DNA from: Geobacter sp.
GTDB taxonomy: Bacteria; Desulfobacterota; Desulfuromonadia; Geobacterales; DSM-12255
NCBI GenBank assembly: GCA_009684525.1
Contig: WKKR01000001.1
Span: 930,001-994,000, forward strand
DNA: 64,000 nt
Reading direction: 5' to 3'
Part shown: positions 49,112 to 58,500 of the stretch, piece by piece
Layout of the letters: every line of letters begins with the position of its first letter
Numbering within the stretch: the stretch's first letter is position 1
Notes under the pieces: model-generated
What the model saw: the letters and a program-made list of their open reading frames with translations, nothing else
Told to the model about the DNA's origin: nothing
Database searches by the model: none
Translations under genes and position numbers: made by a program

Positions 49112-50440
49112 CTACCGGTTCAGCCATTGATACTGGTGCGGCCAGTCAGCCGCATTCACCGAGGATACGACCGTGTGGCAGACGTTGCAGGCCGTGGCAA
49201 TTCCGCCGCTGCCATGTTGGCTCAAAAATTCGCCAAGCCCGGCACCTTTCGATCCGGCATGGCAGACGCCGCAACTGCCGATCGTTTGGACAGCGCTCTG
49301 ATACTGAAGCGGCTGGTAGTTGTCCGATGCCTGCCGTGACGGCACCATGGCATGGGGGCTGCCGTGACAGCTCGCGCAGTAGACCCCCCCGTGACCCATG
49401 GCGTTCCGGTACAGGACCGCACCGGTGTCCACTTCCGCAATCCCCACATGACAGGTGGCGCACTTGGGTTCGTTCAGCCAAGGTATCCTGGCCCCGGAAG
49501 TGATCGTCGAAGCGACCGTTGCCATACTGCCATGGCAGCTGACGTTCGAACAATTTCCGTCCGCTGCCGTATGGGCAAGACTCCTGTTGCACTGGGTCGT
49601 ATTCCCCGGATGGCAGTCGTAGCATGTTGCGCCACGGGTCGCATGGAAACCGTGAATCGCCTCAGAGAGATATTTGCCCGAGGTCCCGCTCCCGCTCTGT
49701 CCAAGCGCCGGGCTGCCGTGGCAACTGGCACAGAGGACCGGCTGCTGGGCTACCAGCGTGGTCCCGATATCCGCGTCGTGCGCTTGGAGGATATTCAGGA
49801 AGGGGTTGGCGCCATGGCACTTGGCGCAGTTCATTTCATCGGAGGTGGGAACGGTTGCCCGCGTCTGAGCCACGGTGGTGCCGGTTCCGTCCTTGACGGT
49901 AACCTCGATGACCTGGTAGGGATTCCAGACCAATGAATCGTCAATGGGGGTTACGGGGATGCCATTCACCTGAAAGTGATCGGTCTTTGCCACCATGGTG
50001 CCGGAGAGCCCGTTGTGAATCGCGGGGTCTTCCAGGTTGAGCCCCGTATCCGGAGCAAGGGTCACACCAAAGAGTTGCTGTACATATGTCCAGAATTGCC
50101 CGAAGGTCCCCTTGGTGGACGATACGGTGTTGTTGAGAATCCGGTACTCAACGGTCAAACCGGCGGTAACGATCTGCGGCGGGTTCCCCCGTTTGACCAC
50201 CTGCGCCCATACCGTGTTGTACGGCGGCAGAATGACCGCAGTGTCATAGGTCGGGTTGAGACAGTGCATGCCAAGGTCGTTCCAGGCGAAAACCACGTAC
50301 GAAGCCCCAGTCGCTGCCGGAGCTATGACAGCCGGGGTTACGACCGGGTCGCTCTCCCCTCCGCTCCCACCGCAGCCCGTAAGAGCAGCTGCGAGCACCA
50401 TTGATCCGATCATACCCATTGCGCCAGATAAACGCATCAT
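49112..50440 (-). CDS. Eight-heme c-type cytochrome lipoprotein
   Basis: 442 residues. Lipobox LTGC (Cys about 23) marks an outer- or inner-membrane lipoprotein. Heme sites: seven CXXCH (CAKCH, CASCH, CYDCH, CATCH, CASCH, CGVCH, CNVCH) and one CX4CH (CSNVSCH), in the last 240 residues. The first 200 residues have no heme and contain beta-rich sequence (YVVFAWNDLGMHCLNPTYD). Probably carries electrons across the envelope, as in Geobacter extracellular electron transfer; the partner is unknown. The AAAGGAG ribosome site is right; transcription starts far upstream and passes a GEMM riboswitch (50530-50613). Confidence 0.9.
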   Translation of the reverse strand: MMRLSGAMGMIGSMVLAAALTGCGGSGGESDPVVTPAVIAPAATGASYVVFAWNDLGMHCLNPTYDTAVILPPYNTVWAQVVKRGNPPQIVTAGLTVEYRILNNTVSSTKGTFGQFWTYVQQLFGVTLAPDTGLNLEDPAIHNGLSGTMVAKTDHFQVNGIPVTPIDDSLVWNPYQVIEVTVKDGTGTTVAQTRATVPTSDEMNCAKCHGANPFLNILQAHDADIGTTLVAQQPVLCASCHGSPALGQSGSGTSGKYLSEAIHGFHATRGATCYDCHPGNTTQCNRSLAHTAADGNCSNVSCHGSMATVASTITSGARIPWLNEPKCATCHVGIAEVDTGAVLYRNAMGHGGVYCASCHGSPHAMVPSRQASDNYQPLQYQSAVQTIGSCGVCHAGSKGAGLGEFLSQHGSGGIATACNVCHTVVSSVNAADWPHQYQWLNR

Positions 50441-50502
50441 TCGGACACTCCTTTCTCATGTGCACTGCGCCTCTCGATACGAGTTTGTCCCCATATGAAA
50501 TA

Positions 50503-50547
50503 ACAAAAGGCCGGGCATGCCAATGGGTGATCATCGGCAGCCCGGCC
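50503..50547 (-). terminator. Switch terminator of the GEMM riboswitch
   Basis: On the minus strand GGCCGGGC pairs with GCCCGGCC (50509-50516 and 50540-50547), followed by TTTTGTT. The upstream arm is shared with the aptamer 3' half (GCCGGGCUGCC), so ligand binding should prevent the terminator from forming: an ON switch for the cytochrome gene. Confidence 0.8.
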
Positions 50548-50613
50548 GTCTTCATCAAAAGACCCGTGGCTTTCCGTACCTGTCTCGCGGCAGGCTCGGC
50601 TTTGTCAGACAAT
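50530..50613 (-). promoter_or_regulatory. GEMM-class cyclic-dinucleotide riboswitch aptamer
   Basis: About 84 bases in the cytochrome leader, read on the minus strand. P1: AUUGUC with GAUGAU. The P1b-type stem CCUGCC...GACAGG is closed by a GCGA tetraloop (GNRA). ACGGAAAGCC, GGGUC...GAAGAC and the 3' consensus GCCGGGCUGCCGA match the GEMM-I family, close to the known Geobacter metallireducens examples. GEMM-I aptamers sense cyclic di-GMP, and a Geobacter subgroup senses 3',3'-cGAMP. The base that sets specificity (position 20) reads as G by my alignment, which would favour c-di-GMP, but alignment of this region is uncertain. Confidence 0.85.
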
Positions 50614-50640
50614 ATTACATCCAATTATTGTGTTGTTTAA

Positions 50641-50671
50641 ATAATTCCACCATGTTCTGACGGATTGTCAA
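50641..50671 (-). promoter_or_regulatory. Candidate promoter of the riboswitch-controlled cytochrome
   Basis: On the minus strand TTGACA (50666-50671) and AATTAT (50641-50646), 19 bases apart, lie about 30 bases ahead of the aptamer. The -35 is perfect; the spacing is longer than ideal. Confidence 0.35.
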
Positions 50672-50740
50672 GGGAGGGAATGACCGAAAAAGGCGTGCCG
50701 GTTATTGACCGCATACAGTGCCGACACCGGGAAGCAGAGG

Positions 50741-53700
50741 CTATGCAATGGCCAGGCGCACCTTGGCCATGAACTGCTCGATGGTAAACGGCTTCTGCAG
50801 GAAATTGATCCCCTCCTCCAGCATGCCGTTGTGGACGACCAGGTCGTTGGTATAGCCGGAGATGAAAAGGACCGGCAGGTGGGGCCGCGATTCCAGCAGC
50901 CGCTCGTACAGTTCCTGACCATTCATGCCGGGCATGATCACGTCGGTCACCAGCAGATCGATGGCATCAGCGGGCGCCAACGCCATCTCCAGAGCCAGTT
51001 CCGGCGTTTCTGCCACCATGACACGGAATCCGGCAGCCATGAGCAGTTCGACAACCATGGTACGGACCATCTCGTTGTCCTCGACCACGAGGATCGTCCG
51101 GTTTGTCGCTACAGTCGTCGATGTGACAATGCCCCCGTCCGCTTCATTGCCTGTGCCGGAGCCGAGCGGGTGCGTGCTCACCGGGAGGTAGATGGAGAAC
51201 GTGGTGCCGGCACCGACCGTGCTTCTGACGTCAATGTACCCTTCATGCTGCTTGATGACGCCGTAAACGGTTGCCAGGCCGAGGCCCGTGCCATGGCCAA
51301 CCCCCTTGGTGGTGAAAAAGGGCTCGAAGATGCGCGAAAGGGTGGCATCATCCATGCCGCAGCCGGTGTCGGTAATGGAGAGCAGGATATGCTTTCCGGT
51401 CCGCATGCCGGGATGCAGACGGGCATATTCGTCGTCGAGTAGCACCTGGCCGGTTTCTATGGTGATACGGCCATTCCCGGCAATGGCGTCCTGGGCGTTG
51501 ATGGCCAGGTTGAGGAGGATCTGCTCGATCTGGCTCCGGTCGGCCATGACAATGGCACGCCCCGTGGAGAGGCCCACCTGGATGCCGATGTTCTCCCGGA
51601 TGGTCCGGCGCAGGATATCATGGAACGACTCGATGACCTCGTTCAGGTCGACCGGATGGATGTCGAGCATCTGCCTGCGGCCGAAAGAGAGCAGTTTCTG
51701 GGTGAGTTCCCTGGCCTTGTGGGCCGCCTTCAGGATGCCATCCGCCTTCTTGACCTGGGGCGCATCTTCGGGCAGGCCCATCTTGATCATTTCCGAATAG
51801 ATCAGGATCGGCGTCAGCAGGTTGTTGAAATCATGGGCAATCCCGCCGGCCAGCTGTCCGATGGCCTCGATCTTCTGGATCTGCCGCAGCTGGTCTTCCA
51901 GGTGCTTTCTCCGTTCCTCGTCCCTGAAACGGCCAATGGCGATGCTCGACAGGTGGGCAGCCGATTCGATCAGGCTGATTTCCGCATCATCCGGCAGGCG
52001 CGGCTCGCGGTAGTAGATCGCGAAGGTCCCGAGAATTTCCCCCTCAGAGGAGAGAATCGGCTGGGACCAGCAGGCCCTGAACCCATGGTCAAGGGCAGGC
52101 TTGAACCCTTTCCAGTAGGGGTGGCCGCAGATATCCTCCACCACCACCCGTTTCTTCAGATGGGCCGCAGTACCGCACGATCCCATCCCTTGCCCTATTT
52201 TCAGTCCGTGCACGGCCCGGTTGTACTCGTCCGGCAGGTTGGGAGCGGCGGCATGAAGGAGCTGACGCCCCCCCTCGTCGGCGAGCAGAACTGAACAGAG
52301 CGCACCCGGACACTGCTGCTCGACAAAGGTGACGATCTGGGCAAGCAGATCCCCCAGACCCGCTCCGGTCGCCATCTCTTCCAGGATCGACAGGCGTCCC
52401 TGTTCGCGCGACTCGGCCCGTTTCCGTTCCCGCACGTCACGGGCGATGCTGAGGATGAAGGGCTCGCCGTTGCTCTCCATGATGTGGGCATTGGCCTCGA
52501 TCGGGATCAGACCGCCATCCTTGGCAATATATCCCGATTCGAGGGTTGCCTCGCCATGCTCCCTGATTCTCTGCAGGTTCCCCTCGATCTGTCCCGCAAA
52601 CTCTGCGTGCACGATGTCATGCAAGCGGATCCCTGTCAGTTCTTCGGCGCTGTAACCGGTGATGCGACAGAGCGCCTGGTTGAAATGAACCAGGCGCCCC
52701 GTGAGATCGACCTGCAGGATGGCATCGTTGGCCGCATCGATCTGGGCGGCCTTGATCCTGAGCAGCTCCTGCTGCCGGCGCAGCCCGTCCTGGGCGCTTT
52801 CCAGCCTGTCCAGGTGGCGGAACATGAGCAGGGTCAGGACACAGATGACCGTGCAGAGGGCAAACGTGACCGCCACCTGCAGGTACGCCTTGCGGGACCA
52901 GGGCTTCAGCACGTCGTCGCGGTGCAGGGATACGACCGCAATGATAGGGAAACGGTTCAGACGCTTGTAGGAGACAATATGCGGGGTCTTGTCCAGCAAC
53001 CCCTTCTCCAGATGGAAGGTGCCGGTTGCAGCCTTGGGCAGCCAAGTGCGGAACAGCTGAGAAGAGCGGAAATCCGCCTCGTACGCCCTGTCCACGTAAG
53101 GCACGAAGACCAGCGGCGCACCGTCGTCGCGGATCAATAGCACCCTGCCGCGGGGCCCGAGACTGGATTCGCTGAAGAAGCGCTTGAAATACTCGACCTC
53201 AAAAGCAACGGCCATCAAGCCGGCAAATTCCTTGTCCGGTCCCAAGAGCGGCCGGATGAGGTTAAAGCGCCAGCGGCCGACGAGACGGCTCATGACCGGC
53301 TTGCTGATGTAGAGGCCCGCGCCCGGATTCTCGCGGTAATGCCGGTAATATTCGCGGTCGGCCACATTGATCTGCCTGGAGGGGAACGCCAGGGAGTTGA
53401 TGAACATCAGCCCCGAGGCGTCGGCCATAAACAGCGAACCGATCTGGGGGGCTCCTCCTCCCTGGCGCTGCAGGATGTCGTACAGTTCGCGCTGCGGCAT
53501 ATGTCGGATGCCGCCAGCCCTCCCGATTTCATGAATGACGTCCTTGACCACCCGGTCAGCCTCGGCAAAGGAGCTCTCCGTATGCTCGCTCAAAGCCTGT
53601 GCATACCCAGAGGCCTGCCTTTCGGCCGTGGTGATGGTATTCCGGTATTCGGTAACGATGCTCCAGGCCGATATGGCGACGACCGCAGCCAGGACGATAC

Positions 53701-53755
53701 CGACGAAGATTCTGATCCTGCTCTTGATGAGGCTGATGGTCGGTTCGGACAACAA
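50741..53755 (-). CDS. Hybrid sensor histidine kinase (Cache, PAS, GAF, HisKA, HATPase, REC)
   Basis: 1004 residues. A helix (about 14-32) and another (about 283-303) bracket a periplasmic Cache-type sensor (VADREYYRHYRENPGAGLYISKP). Then PAS (about 330-440; ILQVDLTGRLVHFNQALCRITGYS), GAF (about 455-620), HisKA with H-box GIAHDFNNLLTP (phospho-accepting His about 653), HATPase (NLAINAQDAI; DTGCGMDD; GTGLGLATVYGVIKQHEG) and a C-terminal receiver (about 880-1004; VVEDNEM, VTDVIMPGMNG). The start is TTG 53755 with AAGGA ahead. It could relay a signal to a histidine phosphotransferase or DNA-binding partner not seen nearby. Confidence 0.9.
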   Translation of the reverse strand: MLSEPTISLIKSRIRIFVGIVLAAVVAISAWSIVTEYRNTITTAERQASGYAQALSEHTESSFAEADRVVKDVIHEIGRAGGIRHMPQRELYDILQRQGGGAPQIGSLFMADASGLMFINSLAFPSRQINVADREYYRHYRENPGAGLYISKPVMSRLVGRWRFNLIRPLLGPDKEFAGLMAVAFEVEYFKRFFSESSLGPRGRVLLIRDDGAPLVFVPYVDRAYEADFRSSQLFRTWLPKAATGTFHLEKGLLDKTPHIVSYKRLNRFPIIAVVSLHRDDVLKPWSRKAYLQVAVTFALCTVICVLTLLMFRHLDRLESAQDGLRRQQELLRIKAAQIDAANDAILQVDLTGRLVHFNQALCRITGYSAEELTGIRLHDIVHAEFAGQIEGNLQRIREHGEATLESGYIAKDGGLIPIEANAHIMESNGEPFILSIARDVRERKRAESREQGRLSILEEMATGAGLGDLLAQIVTFVEQQCPGALCSVLLADEGGRQLLHAAAPNLPDEYNRAVHGLKIGQGMGSCGTAAHLKKRVVVEDICGHPYWKGFKPALDHGFRACWSQPILSSEGEILGTFAIYYREPRLPDDAEISLIESAAHLSSIAIGRFRDEERRKHLEDQLRQIQKIEAIGQLAGGIAHDFNNLLTPILIYSEMIKMGLPEDAPQVKKADGILKAAHKARELTQKLLSFGRRQMLDIHPVDLNEVIESFHDILRRTIRENIGIQVGLSTGRAIVMADRSQIEQILLNLAINAQDAIAGNGRITIETGQVLLDDEYARLHPGMRTGKHILLSITDTGCGMDDATLSRIFEPFFTTKGVGHGTGLGLATVYGVIKQHEGYIDVRSTVGAGTTFSIYLPVSTHPLGSGTGNEADGGIVTSTTVATNRTILVVEDNEMVRTMVVELLMAAGFRVMVAETPELALEMALAPADAIDLLVTDVIMPGMNGQELYERLLESRPHLPVLFISGYTNDLVVHNGMLEEGINFLQKPFTIEQFMAKVRLAIA

Positions 53756-54111
53756 GGAGATCCTTCCGTAGTTGCGGGTTACGTCTTATGCGGCCGTGTT
53801 TTCTGCCCCAGGGCAGCAGGGCAACTCTTAATGAACGGCAACGCCCCACTTGTTCGTATCGACGCGGGAGGTCGTCGCTTGAGCCAAAGAAACGCGGAAC
53901 GGTTTGTTTTTGTTATGAAAATTATTTCACAATCCCGACTATGCAAGTAAACATATGAACTATACATAACTCTTGGTGCAGATCAAGAAAAAAGGGGCTT
54001 GCACAACGTGCAACCCCCCGAAAAAGGAGACATCAAAATGGGAATGGGCAGCGCTTGAATCCCCGCGGCATCTACTCCTGCGATTTCCCGGCAACCCGGC
54101 GGCAGTCCCCC
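53756..54111. other. Intergenic region between histidine kinase and alarmone synthetase genes
   Basis: 356 bases. It holds the kinase promoter (minus), the synthetase terminator at 53987-54019, and a short plus-strand frame at 54038-54058 (start after AAAAAGGAG, only six codons). AT-rich from 53900 to 53990. Confidence 0.5.
53987..54019 (-). terminator. Rho-independent terminator of the alarmone synthetase gene
   Basis: On the minus strand GGGG-TTGCAC-GTT-GTGCAA-CCCC forms a stem of about ten pairs followed by TTTTTTCTT (53987-53996). Confidence 0.8.
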
Positions 54112-55182
54112 CTATCCACGGGATGCCTTCAACCAGGCGGTAAAACGCTCTCGCGCCCCTTTGGACAGAATCCGCTCGAAGACATCCTGATCGTAGAGGT
54201 AGAGGCAGTGCCTGATCGAGGTATAGGGGCTGAAGGTTTTGTCAGGGTTTTCCGCCATGAAATGGTCGCGATAATCCCTGACGATTTTCAGCTTTTCGTT
54301 CAAGCATTTATGTAAATCGGACTTCTGGAAGCCGCTGTCCAGCTTCAGGATGTCCTGGACGAAATCGTCGACCTTGAAGTCCTCGAATTCGAAATCCCTG
54401 AAGAAATGGCCGGCGACACGGAGGAAATTGAAGGCATTGACCGATTTTGCGCTGGCCGCTGCCTCCTGCCCTGCCGCCTCGCGGGCGTCATCGGGTGGAT
54501 CGCTGATCGGCGCCACCGTCGCCTGCTGCATCAGTTCCGTGGTGGCATTGCGGATCTCCTTGAATTCCCGGTCGGCCAGCTCGAACAGGGCCGAAAGGAC
54601 ATTGATTCTCCGCTTCAGGTCGATGGGGATCGATTTCTTGTATTTGATCTTGTGATCCAGCACGCTCCAGGCGTCCTGGATCAGGGACCGGATCTGCACC
54701 TCGAAGGCGCAGTCCGCATACGGCTGGTACTTCGGCTGGGAAGCCATCTCGTCGTTCAGGGCCAGGTCCATGTGCAGCCCTTTGTAACCGAAGGAATCCT
54801 CGGTGCTCTCCACCGCCGATATCTTGTCGGTGACGTCGAGGATATTGAAGTTCCGCTGCAACACCTCCGACAGGACCGGGATCTGGTCTTCGTAGAGGCA
54901 GACAATCCGGATGCCGATCAGGTCGGATATGAAATCCTTGATCTCGTAGGGCTGTTCGTCGGCTTCGAGCTTACGCTGGTATTTCCGGTGAAACTTCTTG
55001 ATGCACTCCTCTTTGTCCTTGACCCTGCCTTCAATCTTGGTCACCTCTCCCACGTCAAAACGCTTGATCAGTGCGCTGATGATGCGGATATAGGCATTCT
55101 TGGCTTCGGCAAAAAACTTCTGGTTGCCGTCGTAGTATTTCCTGAAGGCGATCTTTTCCTGTTCAAAATCCAGAGAGGGCAT
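54112..55182 (-). CDS. RelA/SpoT-domain nucleotidyltransferase (putative small alarmone synthetase)
   Basis: 356 residues from ATG 55182 behind AAGGAG. Core motifs of the RelA/SpoT synthetase fold are present: EGRVKDKEECIKKFHRKY, ISDLIGIRIVCLYEDQI (about 88-104), GYKGLHMDL (about 133-141) and FEVQIRSLIQDAWSVLDHKIKY (about 163-184). It lacks the HD hydrolase and the TGS/ACT regions of RSH proteins, so it resembles a stand-alone (p)ppGpp synthetase. It has an unusual extra 130 residues at the C-terminus, with a linker rich in Ala, Asp, Pro and a helical end (DDFVQDILKLDSG, FERILSKGARERFTAWL) of unknown role. Toxic synthetases also have this fold; no antitoxin is visible. Confidence 0.8.
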   Translation of the reverse strand: MPSLDFEQEKIAFRKYYDGNQKFFAEAKNAYIRIISALIKRFDVGEVTKIEGRVKDKEECIKKFHRKYQRKLEADEQPYEIKDFISDLIGIRIVCLYEDQIPVLSEVLQRNFNILDVTDKISAVESTEDSFGYKGLHMDLALNDEMASQPKYQPYADCAFEVQIRSLIQDAWSVLDHKIKYKKSIPIDLKRRINVLSALFELADREFKEIRNATTELMQQATVAPISDPPDDAREAAGQEAAASAKSVNAFNFLRVAGHFFRDFEFEDFKVDDFVQDILKLDSGFQKSDLHKCLNEKLKIVRDYRDHFMAENPDKTFSPYTSIRHCLYLYDQDVFERILSKGARERFTAWLKASRG

Positions 55183-55284
55183 GGTCGGCTCCTTGTCCGT
55201 CGATCTGCAGTGAGGACTCGATATCGTCCCCCTGCACTTTTGCAAAGCCGGCCGCCGGAGTCAAGTCTTTGTCGTGCTCTCTCC

Positions 55285-55542
55285 TCACGCAACCACTTCT
55301 TTCACCTTTACCCGCCTCTTGGGAGTCGCCCGGACCTTAACCTCAGGCACGCTTTCGGGAAGCGGGACGAATAAAGCCGAATCGCCCGGTTGCAGGGTCG
55401 GGTAATGGGAAGCGGCAATCTTCCTGACAATTCCGTCACTGAACTGGATCGTCGCTTTGAGGTCGGTCACCTCCATAACCTTGCCGACTCCCCATTCAAC
55501 CGCTCCAGCGTGACTCACTACGGTACCTCGTTTGATAATCAT
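55285..55542 (-). CDS. DUF3553-domain protein
   Basis: 85 residues from ATG 55542 behind GAGGAGA. IIKRGTVVSHAGAVEWGVGKVMEVTDLKATIQFSDGIVRKI is the DUF3553 core, a small SH3-like barrel of unknown function also found at the C-terminus of UvrD-like helicases. The basic C-terminal tail (RATPKRRVKVKEVV) could bind nucleic acid. It lies 102 bases ahead of the alarmone synthetase on the same strand and may be co-transcribed with it. Confidence 0.75.
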   Translation of the reverse strand: MIIKRGTVVSHAGAVEWGVGKVMEVTDLKATIQFSDGIVRKIAASHYPTLQPGDSALFVPLPESVPEVKVRATPKRRVKVKEVVA

Positions 55543-55564
55543 GATTTCTCCTCGACAAACCGGG

Positions 55565-58500
55565 TTAACAACCACTGCTTCTCATTGCTTCGCCTGTACA
55601 AAACTGCAGTTCAGGTACCCCCATCCGGACGCGAACCTGATGCTTCACCAGGCCCCGCTCCAGCAGGATCTCCCCCCCCCCGGGCAGACGCTGGCCATCC
55701 ATCTCCACCCAGGCGACACCATGCTCGAAGCCATGCGGATTCTCCACCGCAATCGCATAGATCGTATCACCGTGGCGATAGCGCAGGCTGAAGCCCTTCC
55801 ATGTCGCCGGGATAGCGGGTTGAATCCGCATCCGGTTCCCTTGAACCTGCAAACCCAGGACCTCCTCGATCCAGGCCCGGTACATCCACGCTGCCGAGCC
55901 GGTATACCAAGACCAGCCCCCCTGCCCGACCCGGCCGGGCAACCGGTAGACGTCGGCCGCAGCCACATAGGGCTCGATCCCGTAGTGCCAGACCGTTTCC
56001 GCATCCCGGGCATGCTCGATCGGGTTGAGCATGCGCAAAAGCTGCACCGCCCGCGCCCCATCCCCCTTACGGGCCATGGCCATGGCCATCCAGAGGGCGG
56101 CATGGGTATATTGACCACCATTCTCGCGCACGCCGGGAGGATATCCCTTGATGTAGCCGGGTGATGGCTCTGCCGTGTCGAAAGGGGGCTCGAAAAGCAG
56201 CACCAGGCCTTCATCCTCGCGGACGAGATGCTTCCATGCCGATTCCAGGGCCTGCTCCGTTCGCGCCGGGTCGGCAGCACCGGAAAGCCCTGCCCACGAC
56301 TGGGGCAGGGAATCGATCCGCGCTTCCCCGTTTGCCGCGGACCCAAGCAAGGTACCATCATCGAAGGTGCCCCGCAGATACCATTCCCCGTCCCAACCAG
56401 CCTGTTCGACACGCTGGATCAAGGCATACCGCTCTTCTCGATAGGTCCGGCCCAGCTCAGGCTGCAGCATCAGGCCGGACAGTTCGGCCATTCCCTGCAA
56501 CACATCGCATAGGAACCAGGCAAGCCAGACGCTCTCCCCTTTTCCGCCGGCGCCCACCAGGTTCAACCCATCGTTCCAGTCGCCCGTCCCGATCAGGGGC
56601 AAGCCGTGGGGACCGACGGTCAACCCGCGGCTGACCGCACGACGGCAGTGCTCAAAGAGCGTGGCGCGCTCAAAGGTGGGCTCCGGGGTGGAGAATAACT
56701 CGTGTTGCTCGTCTGTCAGCACAGGTGCGTTGAGAAAGGGGATCTCCTCCCTGAGGATGTCGACATCGCCGGTCGTTCGCACGTAGTGTGCGACAACATA
56801 CGGAAGCCAGAGGAGGTCGTCGGAGATACGCGAGCGAATCCCGGCACCGGCAGGCTCATGCCACCAATGCTGGACATCCCCCTCCTTGAACTGCCTGCCG
56901 GCGGCCAGCAGGATCTGGCTGCGCGCCAGTTCCGGCCTGGCGTACAGAAACGCCATGACGTCCTGCAACTGATCGCGAAAACCAAAGGCGCCGCCGGACT
57001 GGTAGAACGCGGAGCGGCCCCAGATCCGGCAACTCAGAGACTGGTACTGAAGCCAGCGGTTGATCAGGATGTCCGTTGCCAGTTCGGGGGTCTGCACCTC
57101 TATGGTGCCGAGCAGTTCGTCCCACCAGGCCCGGGTCCGGTCGAATCCTTCCTCGAAAGCCAGATCCTGCCGAAAGCGGAGCACCAGTTCCCTGGTCTGC
57201 TCCACGGACCCGGCCTGACCCAGCATGCAGGTGATGTCACGGCGTTCGCCCGGAGCCAATTCCAGGGAGACCCTGAGTGCAGCGCACGGATCCAGCCCCG
57301 CTCCCACCCGTTGCGACAGCCGGATCTGCTCCATGGCCACCGGTCGTGCCAGCGAACGGTTGCGGCCGATAAAGGCGGTGCGGTCGCCGCCATATGAATC
57401 GACCAGGGGGGTCATGGCCACGAAGGCAACCCGCTCCCCGTATTCGGGGTGGTAGCGATTGCGCGCCAAAAGGGCCTCGACTTCGTCGTCCCAGTCGGTT
57501 GTCACATGCATCTGGGAGGTTTCGCGGTTCTCGCCGAGGGTCAACTCCACATAATAGGTTACCGAGAGCCTGCGCCTTCTGGAGGAACCATTGGTGAGCC
57601 GCAGCCGCTGAAGCTTGATCGGCTCACCCCCGTTCCCGTCCACGGGGACAAAGACGGTCAGCTCCTGCTCGATCCCGTTGCTGTTATGCTCGAAGACCGT
57701 GAAGCCCGCCCCGTGCCGGGCACGATAGGCGGTCCCCTCCCGGATCGGTGCCGCGGTCGGCGACCAGAAGAGGCCGCTCTCCTCGTCGCGGATGTAGATC
57801 GCCTCCTGGGCGGGGTCCAGCACCGGGTCGTTGGACCAGCCGGTCAGGCGGTTGCGCTGGCTGTTGCCGTACCAGGTGAAGCCGGACCCGGTTTCACTGA
57901 CCAGGGTGCCGAAGGTGGGGTTGGCGATGACGTTCACCCAGGGTGCCGGGGTGTTGGTGCCGGGGCCGAGATAGATCGCGTATTCGCGGCCATCCGCGGT
58001 AAACCCGCCGAGACTGTTGAAGTAATTCAGTTCCATGAAGGGGAGCGGAGCCGAGGGTTCCCTGGGGCTGCGCCTCCGGACCAGTTTTCCCATCTGCTCG
58101 GGAGACTCCACCGGCACCCCCAATTGCTGGGGCAATGTGCCGCGTGCGGCCACCAGCACGATGCTGGCCGCAGTCTTGAGGAGAAGCTGGTCCGCCTCCG
58201 GGATCTGTGCCGCACTCCTCAGGAAGATTCCGCCCGGCAGATCGGGCGCAGCAGAGAGGATATGGGCCTCGATCAGCCGTTCCAACCGTTCCTGGAGCGG
58301 TCGTTCATAACTCCCGGCCTCTTCGTTGAGGAACACCAGGTCGGCGGCCAGGCCGTGCGATCCCCAATAGGTGTGGGCCTTGAGCATCTGGCGGACCAGG
58401 GTGATATCCCGCACCTCACCAATGGTAACCAGGGCTATCGGCAGGTCGCCGGAAATGGCGTAGGGCCACAATCCGGCTTGCCCCTTGCGATTCTCTTCCA

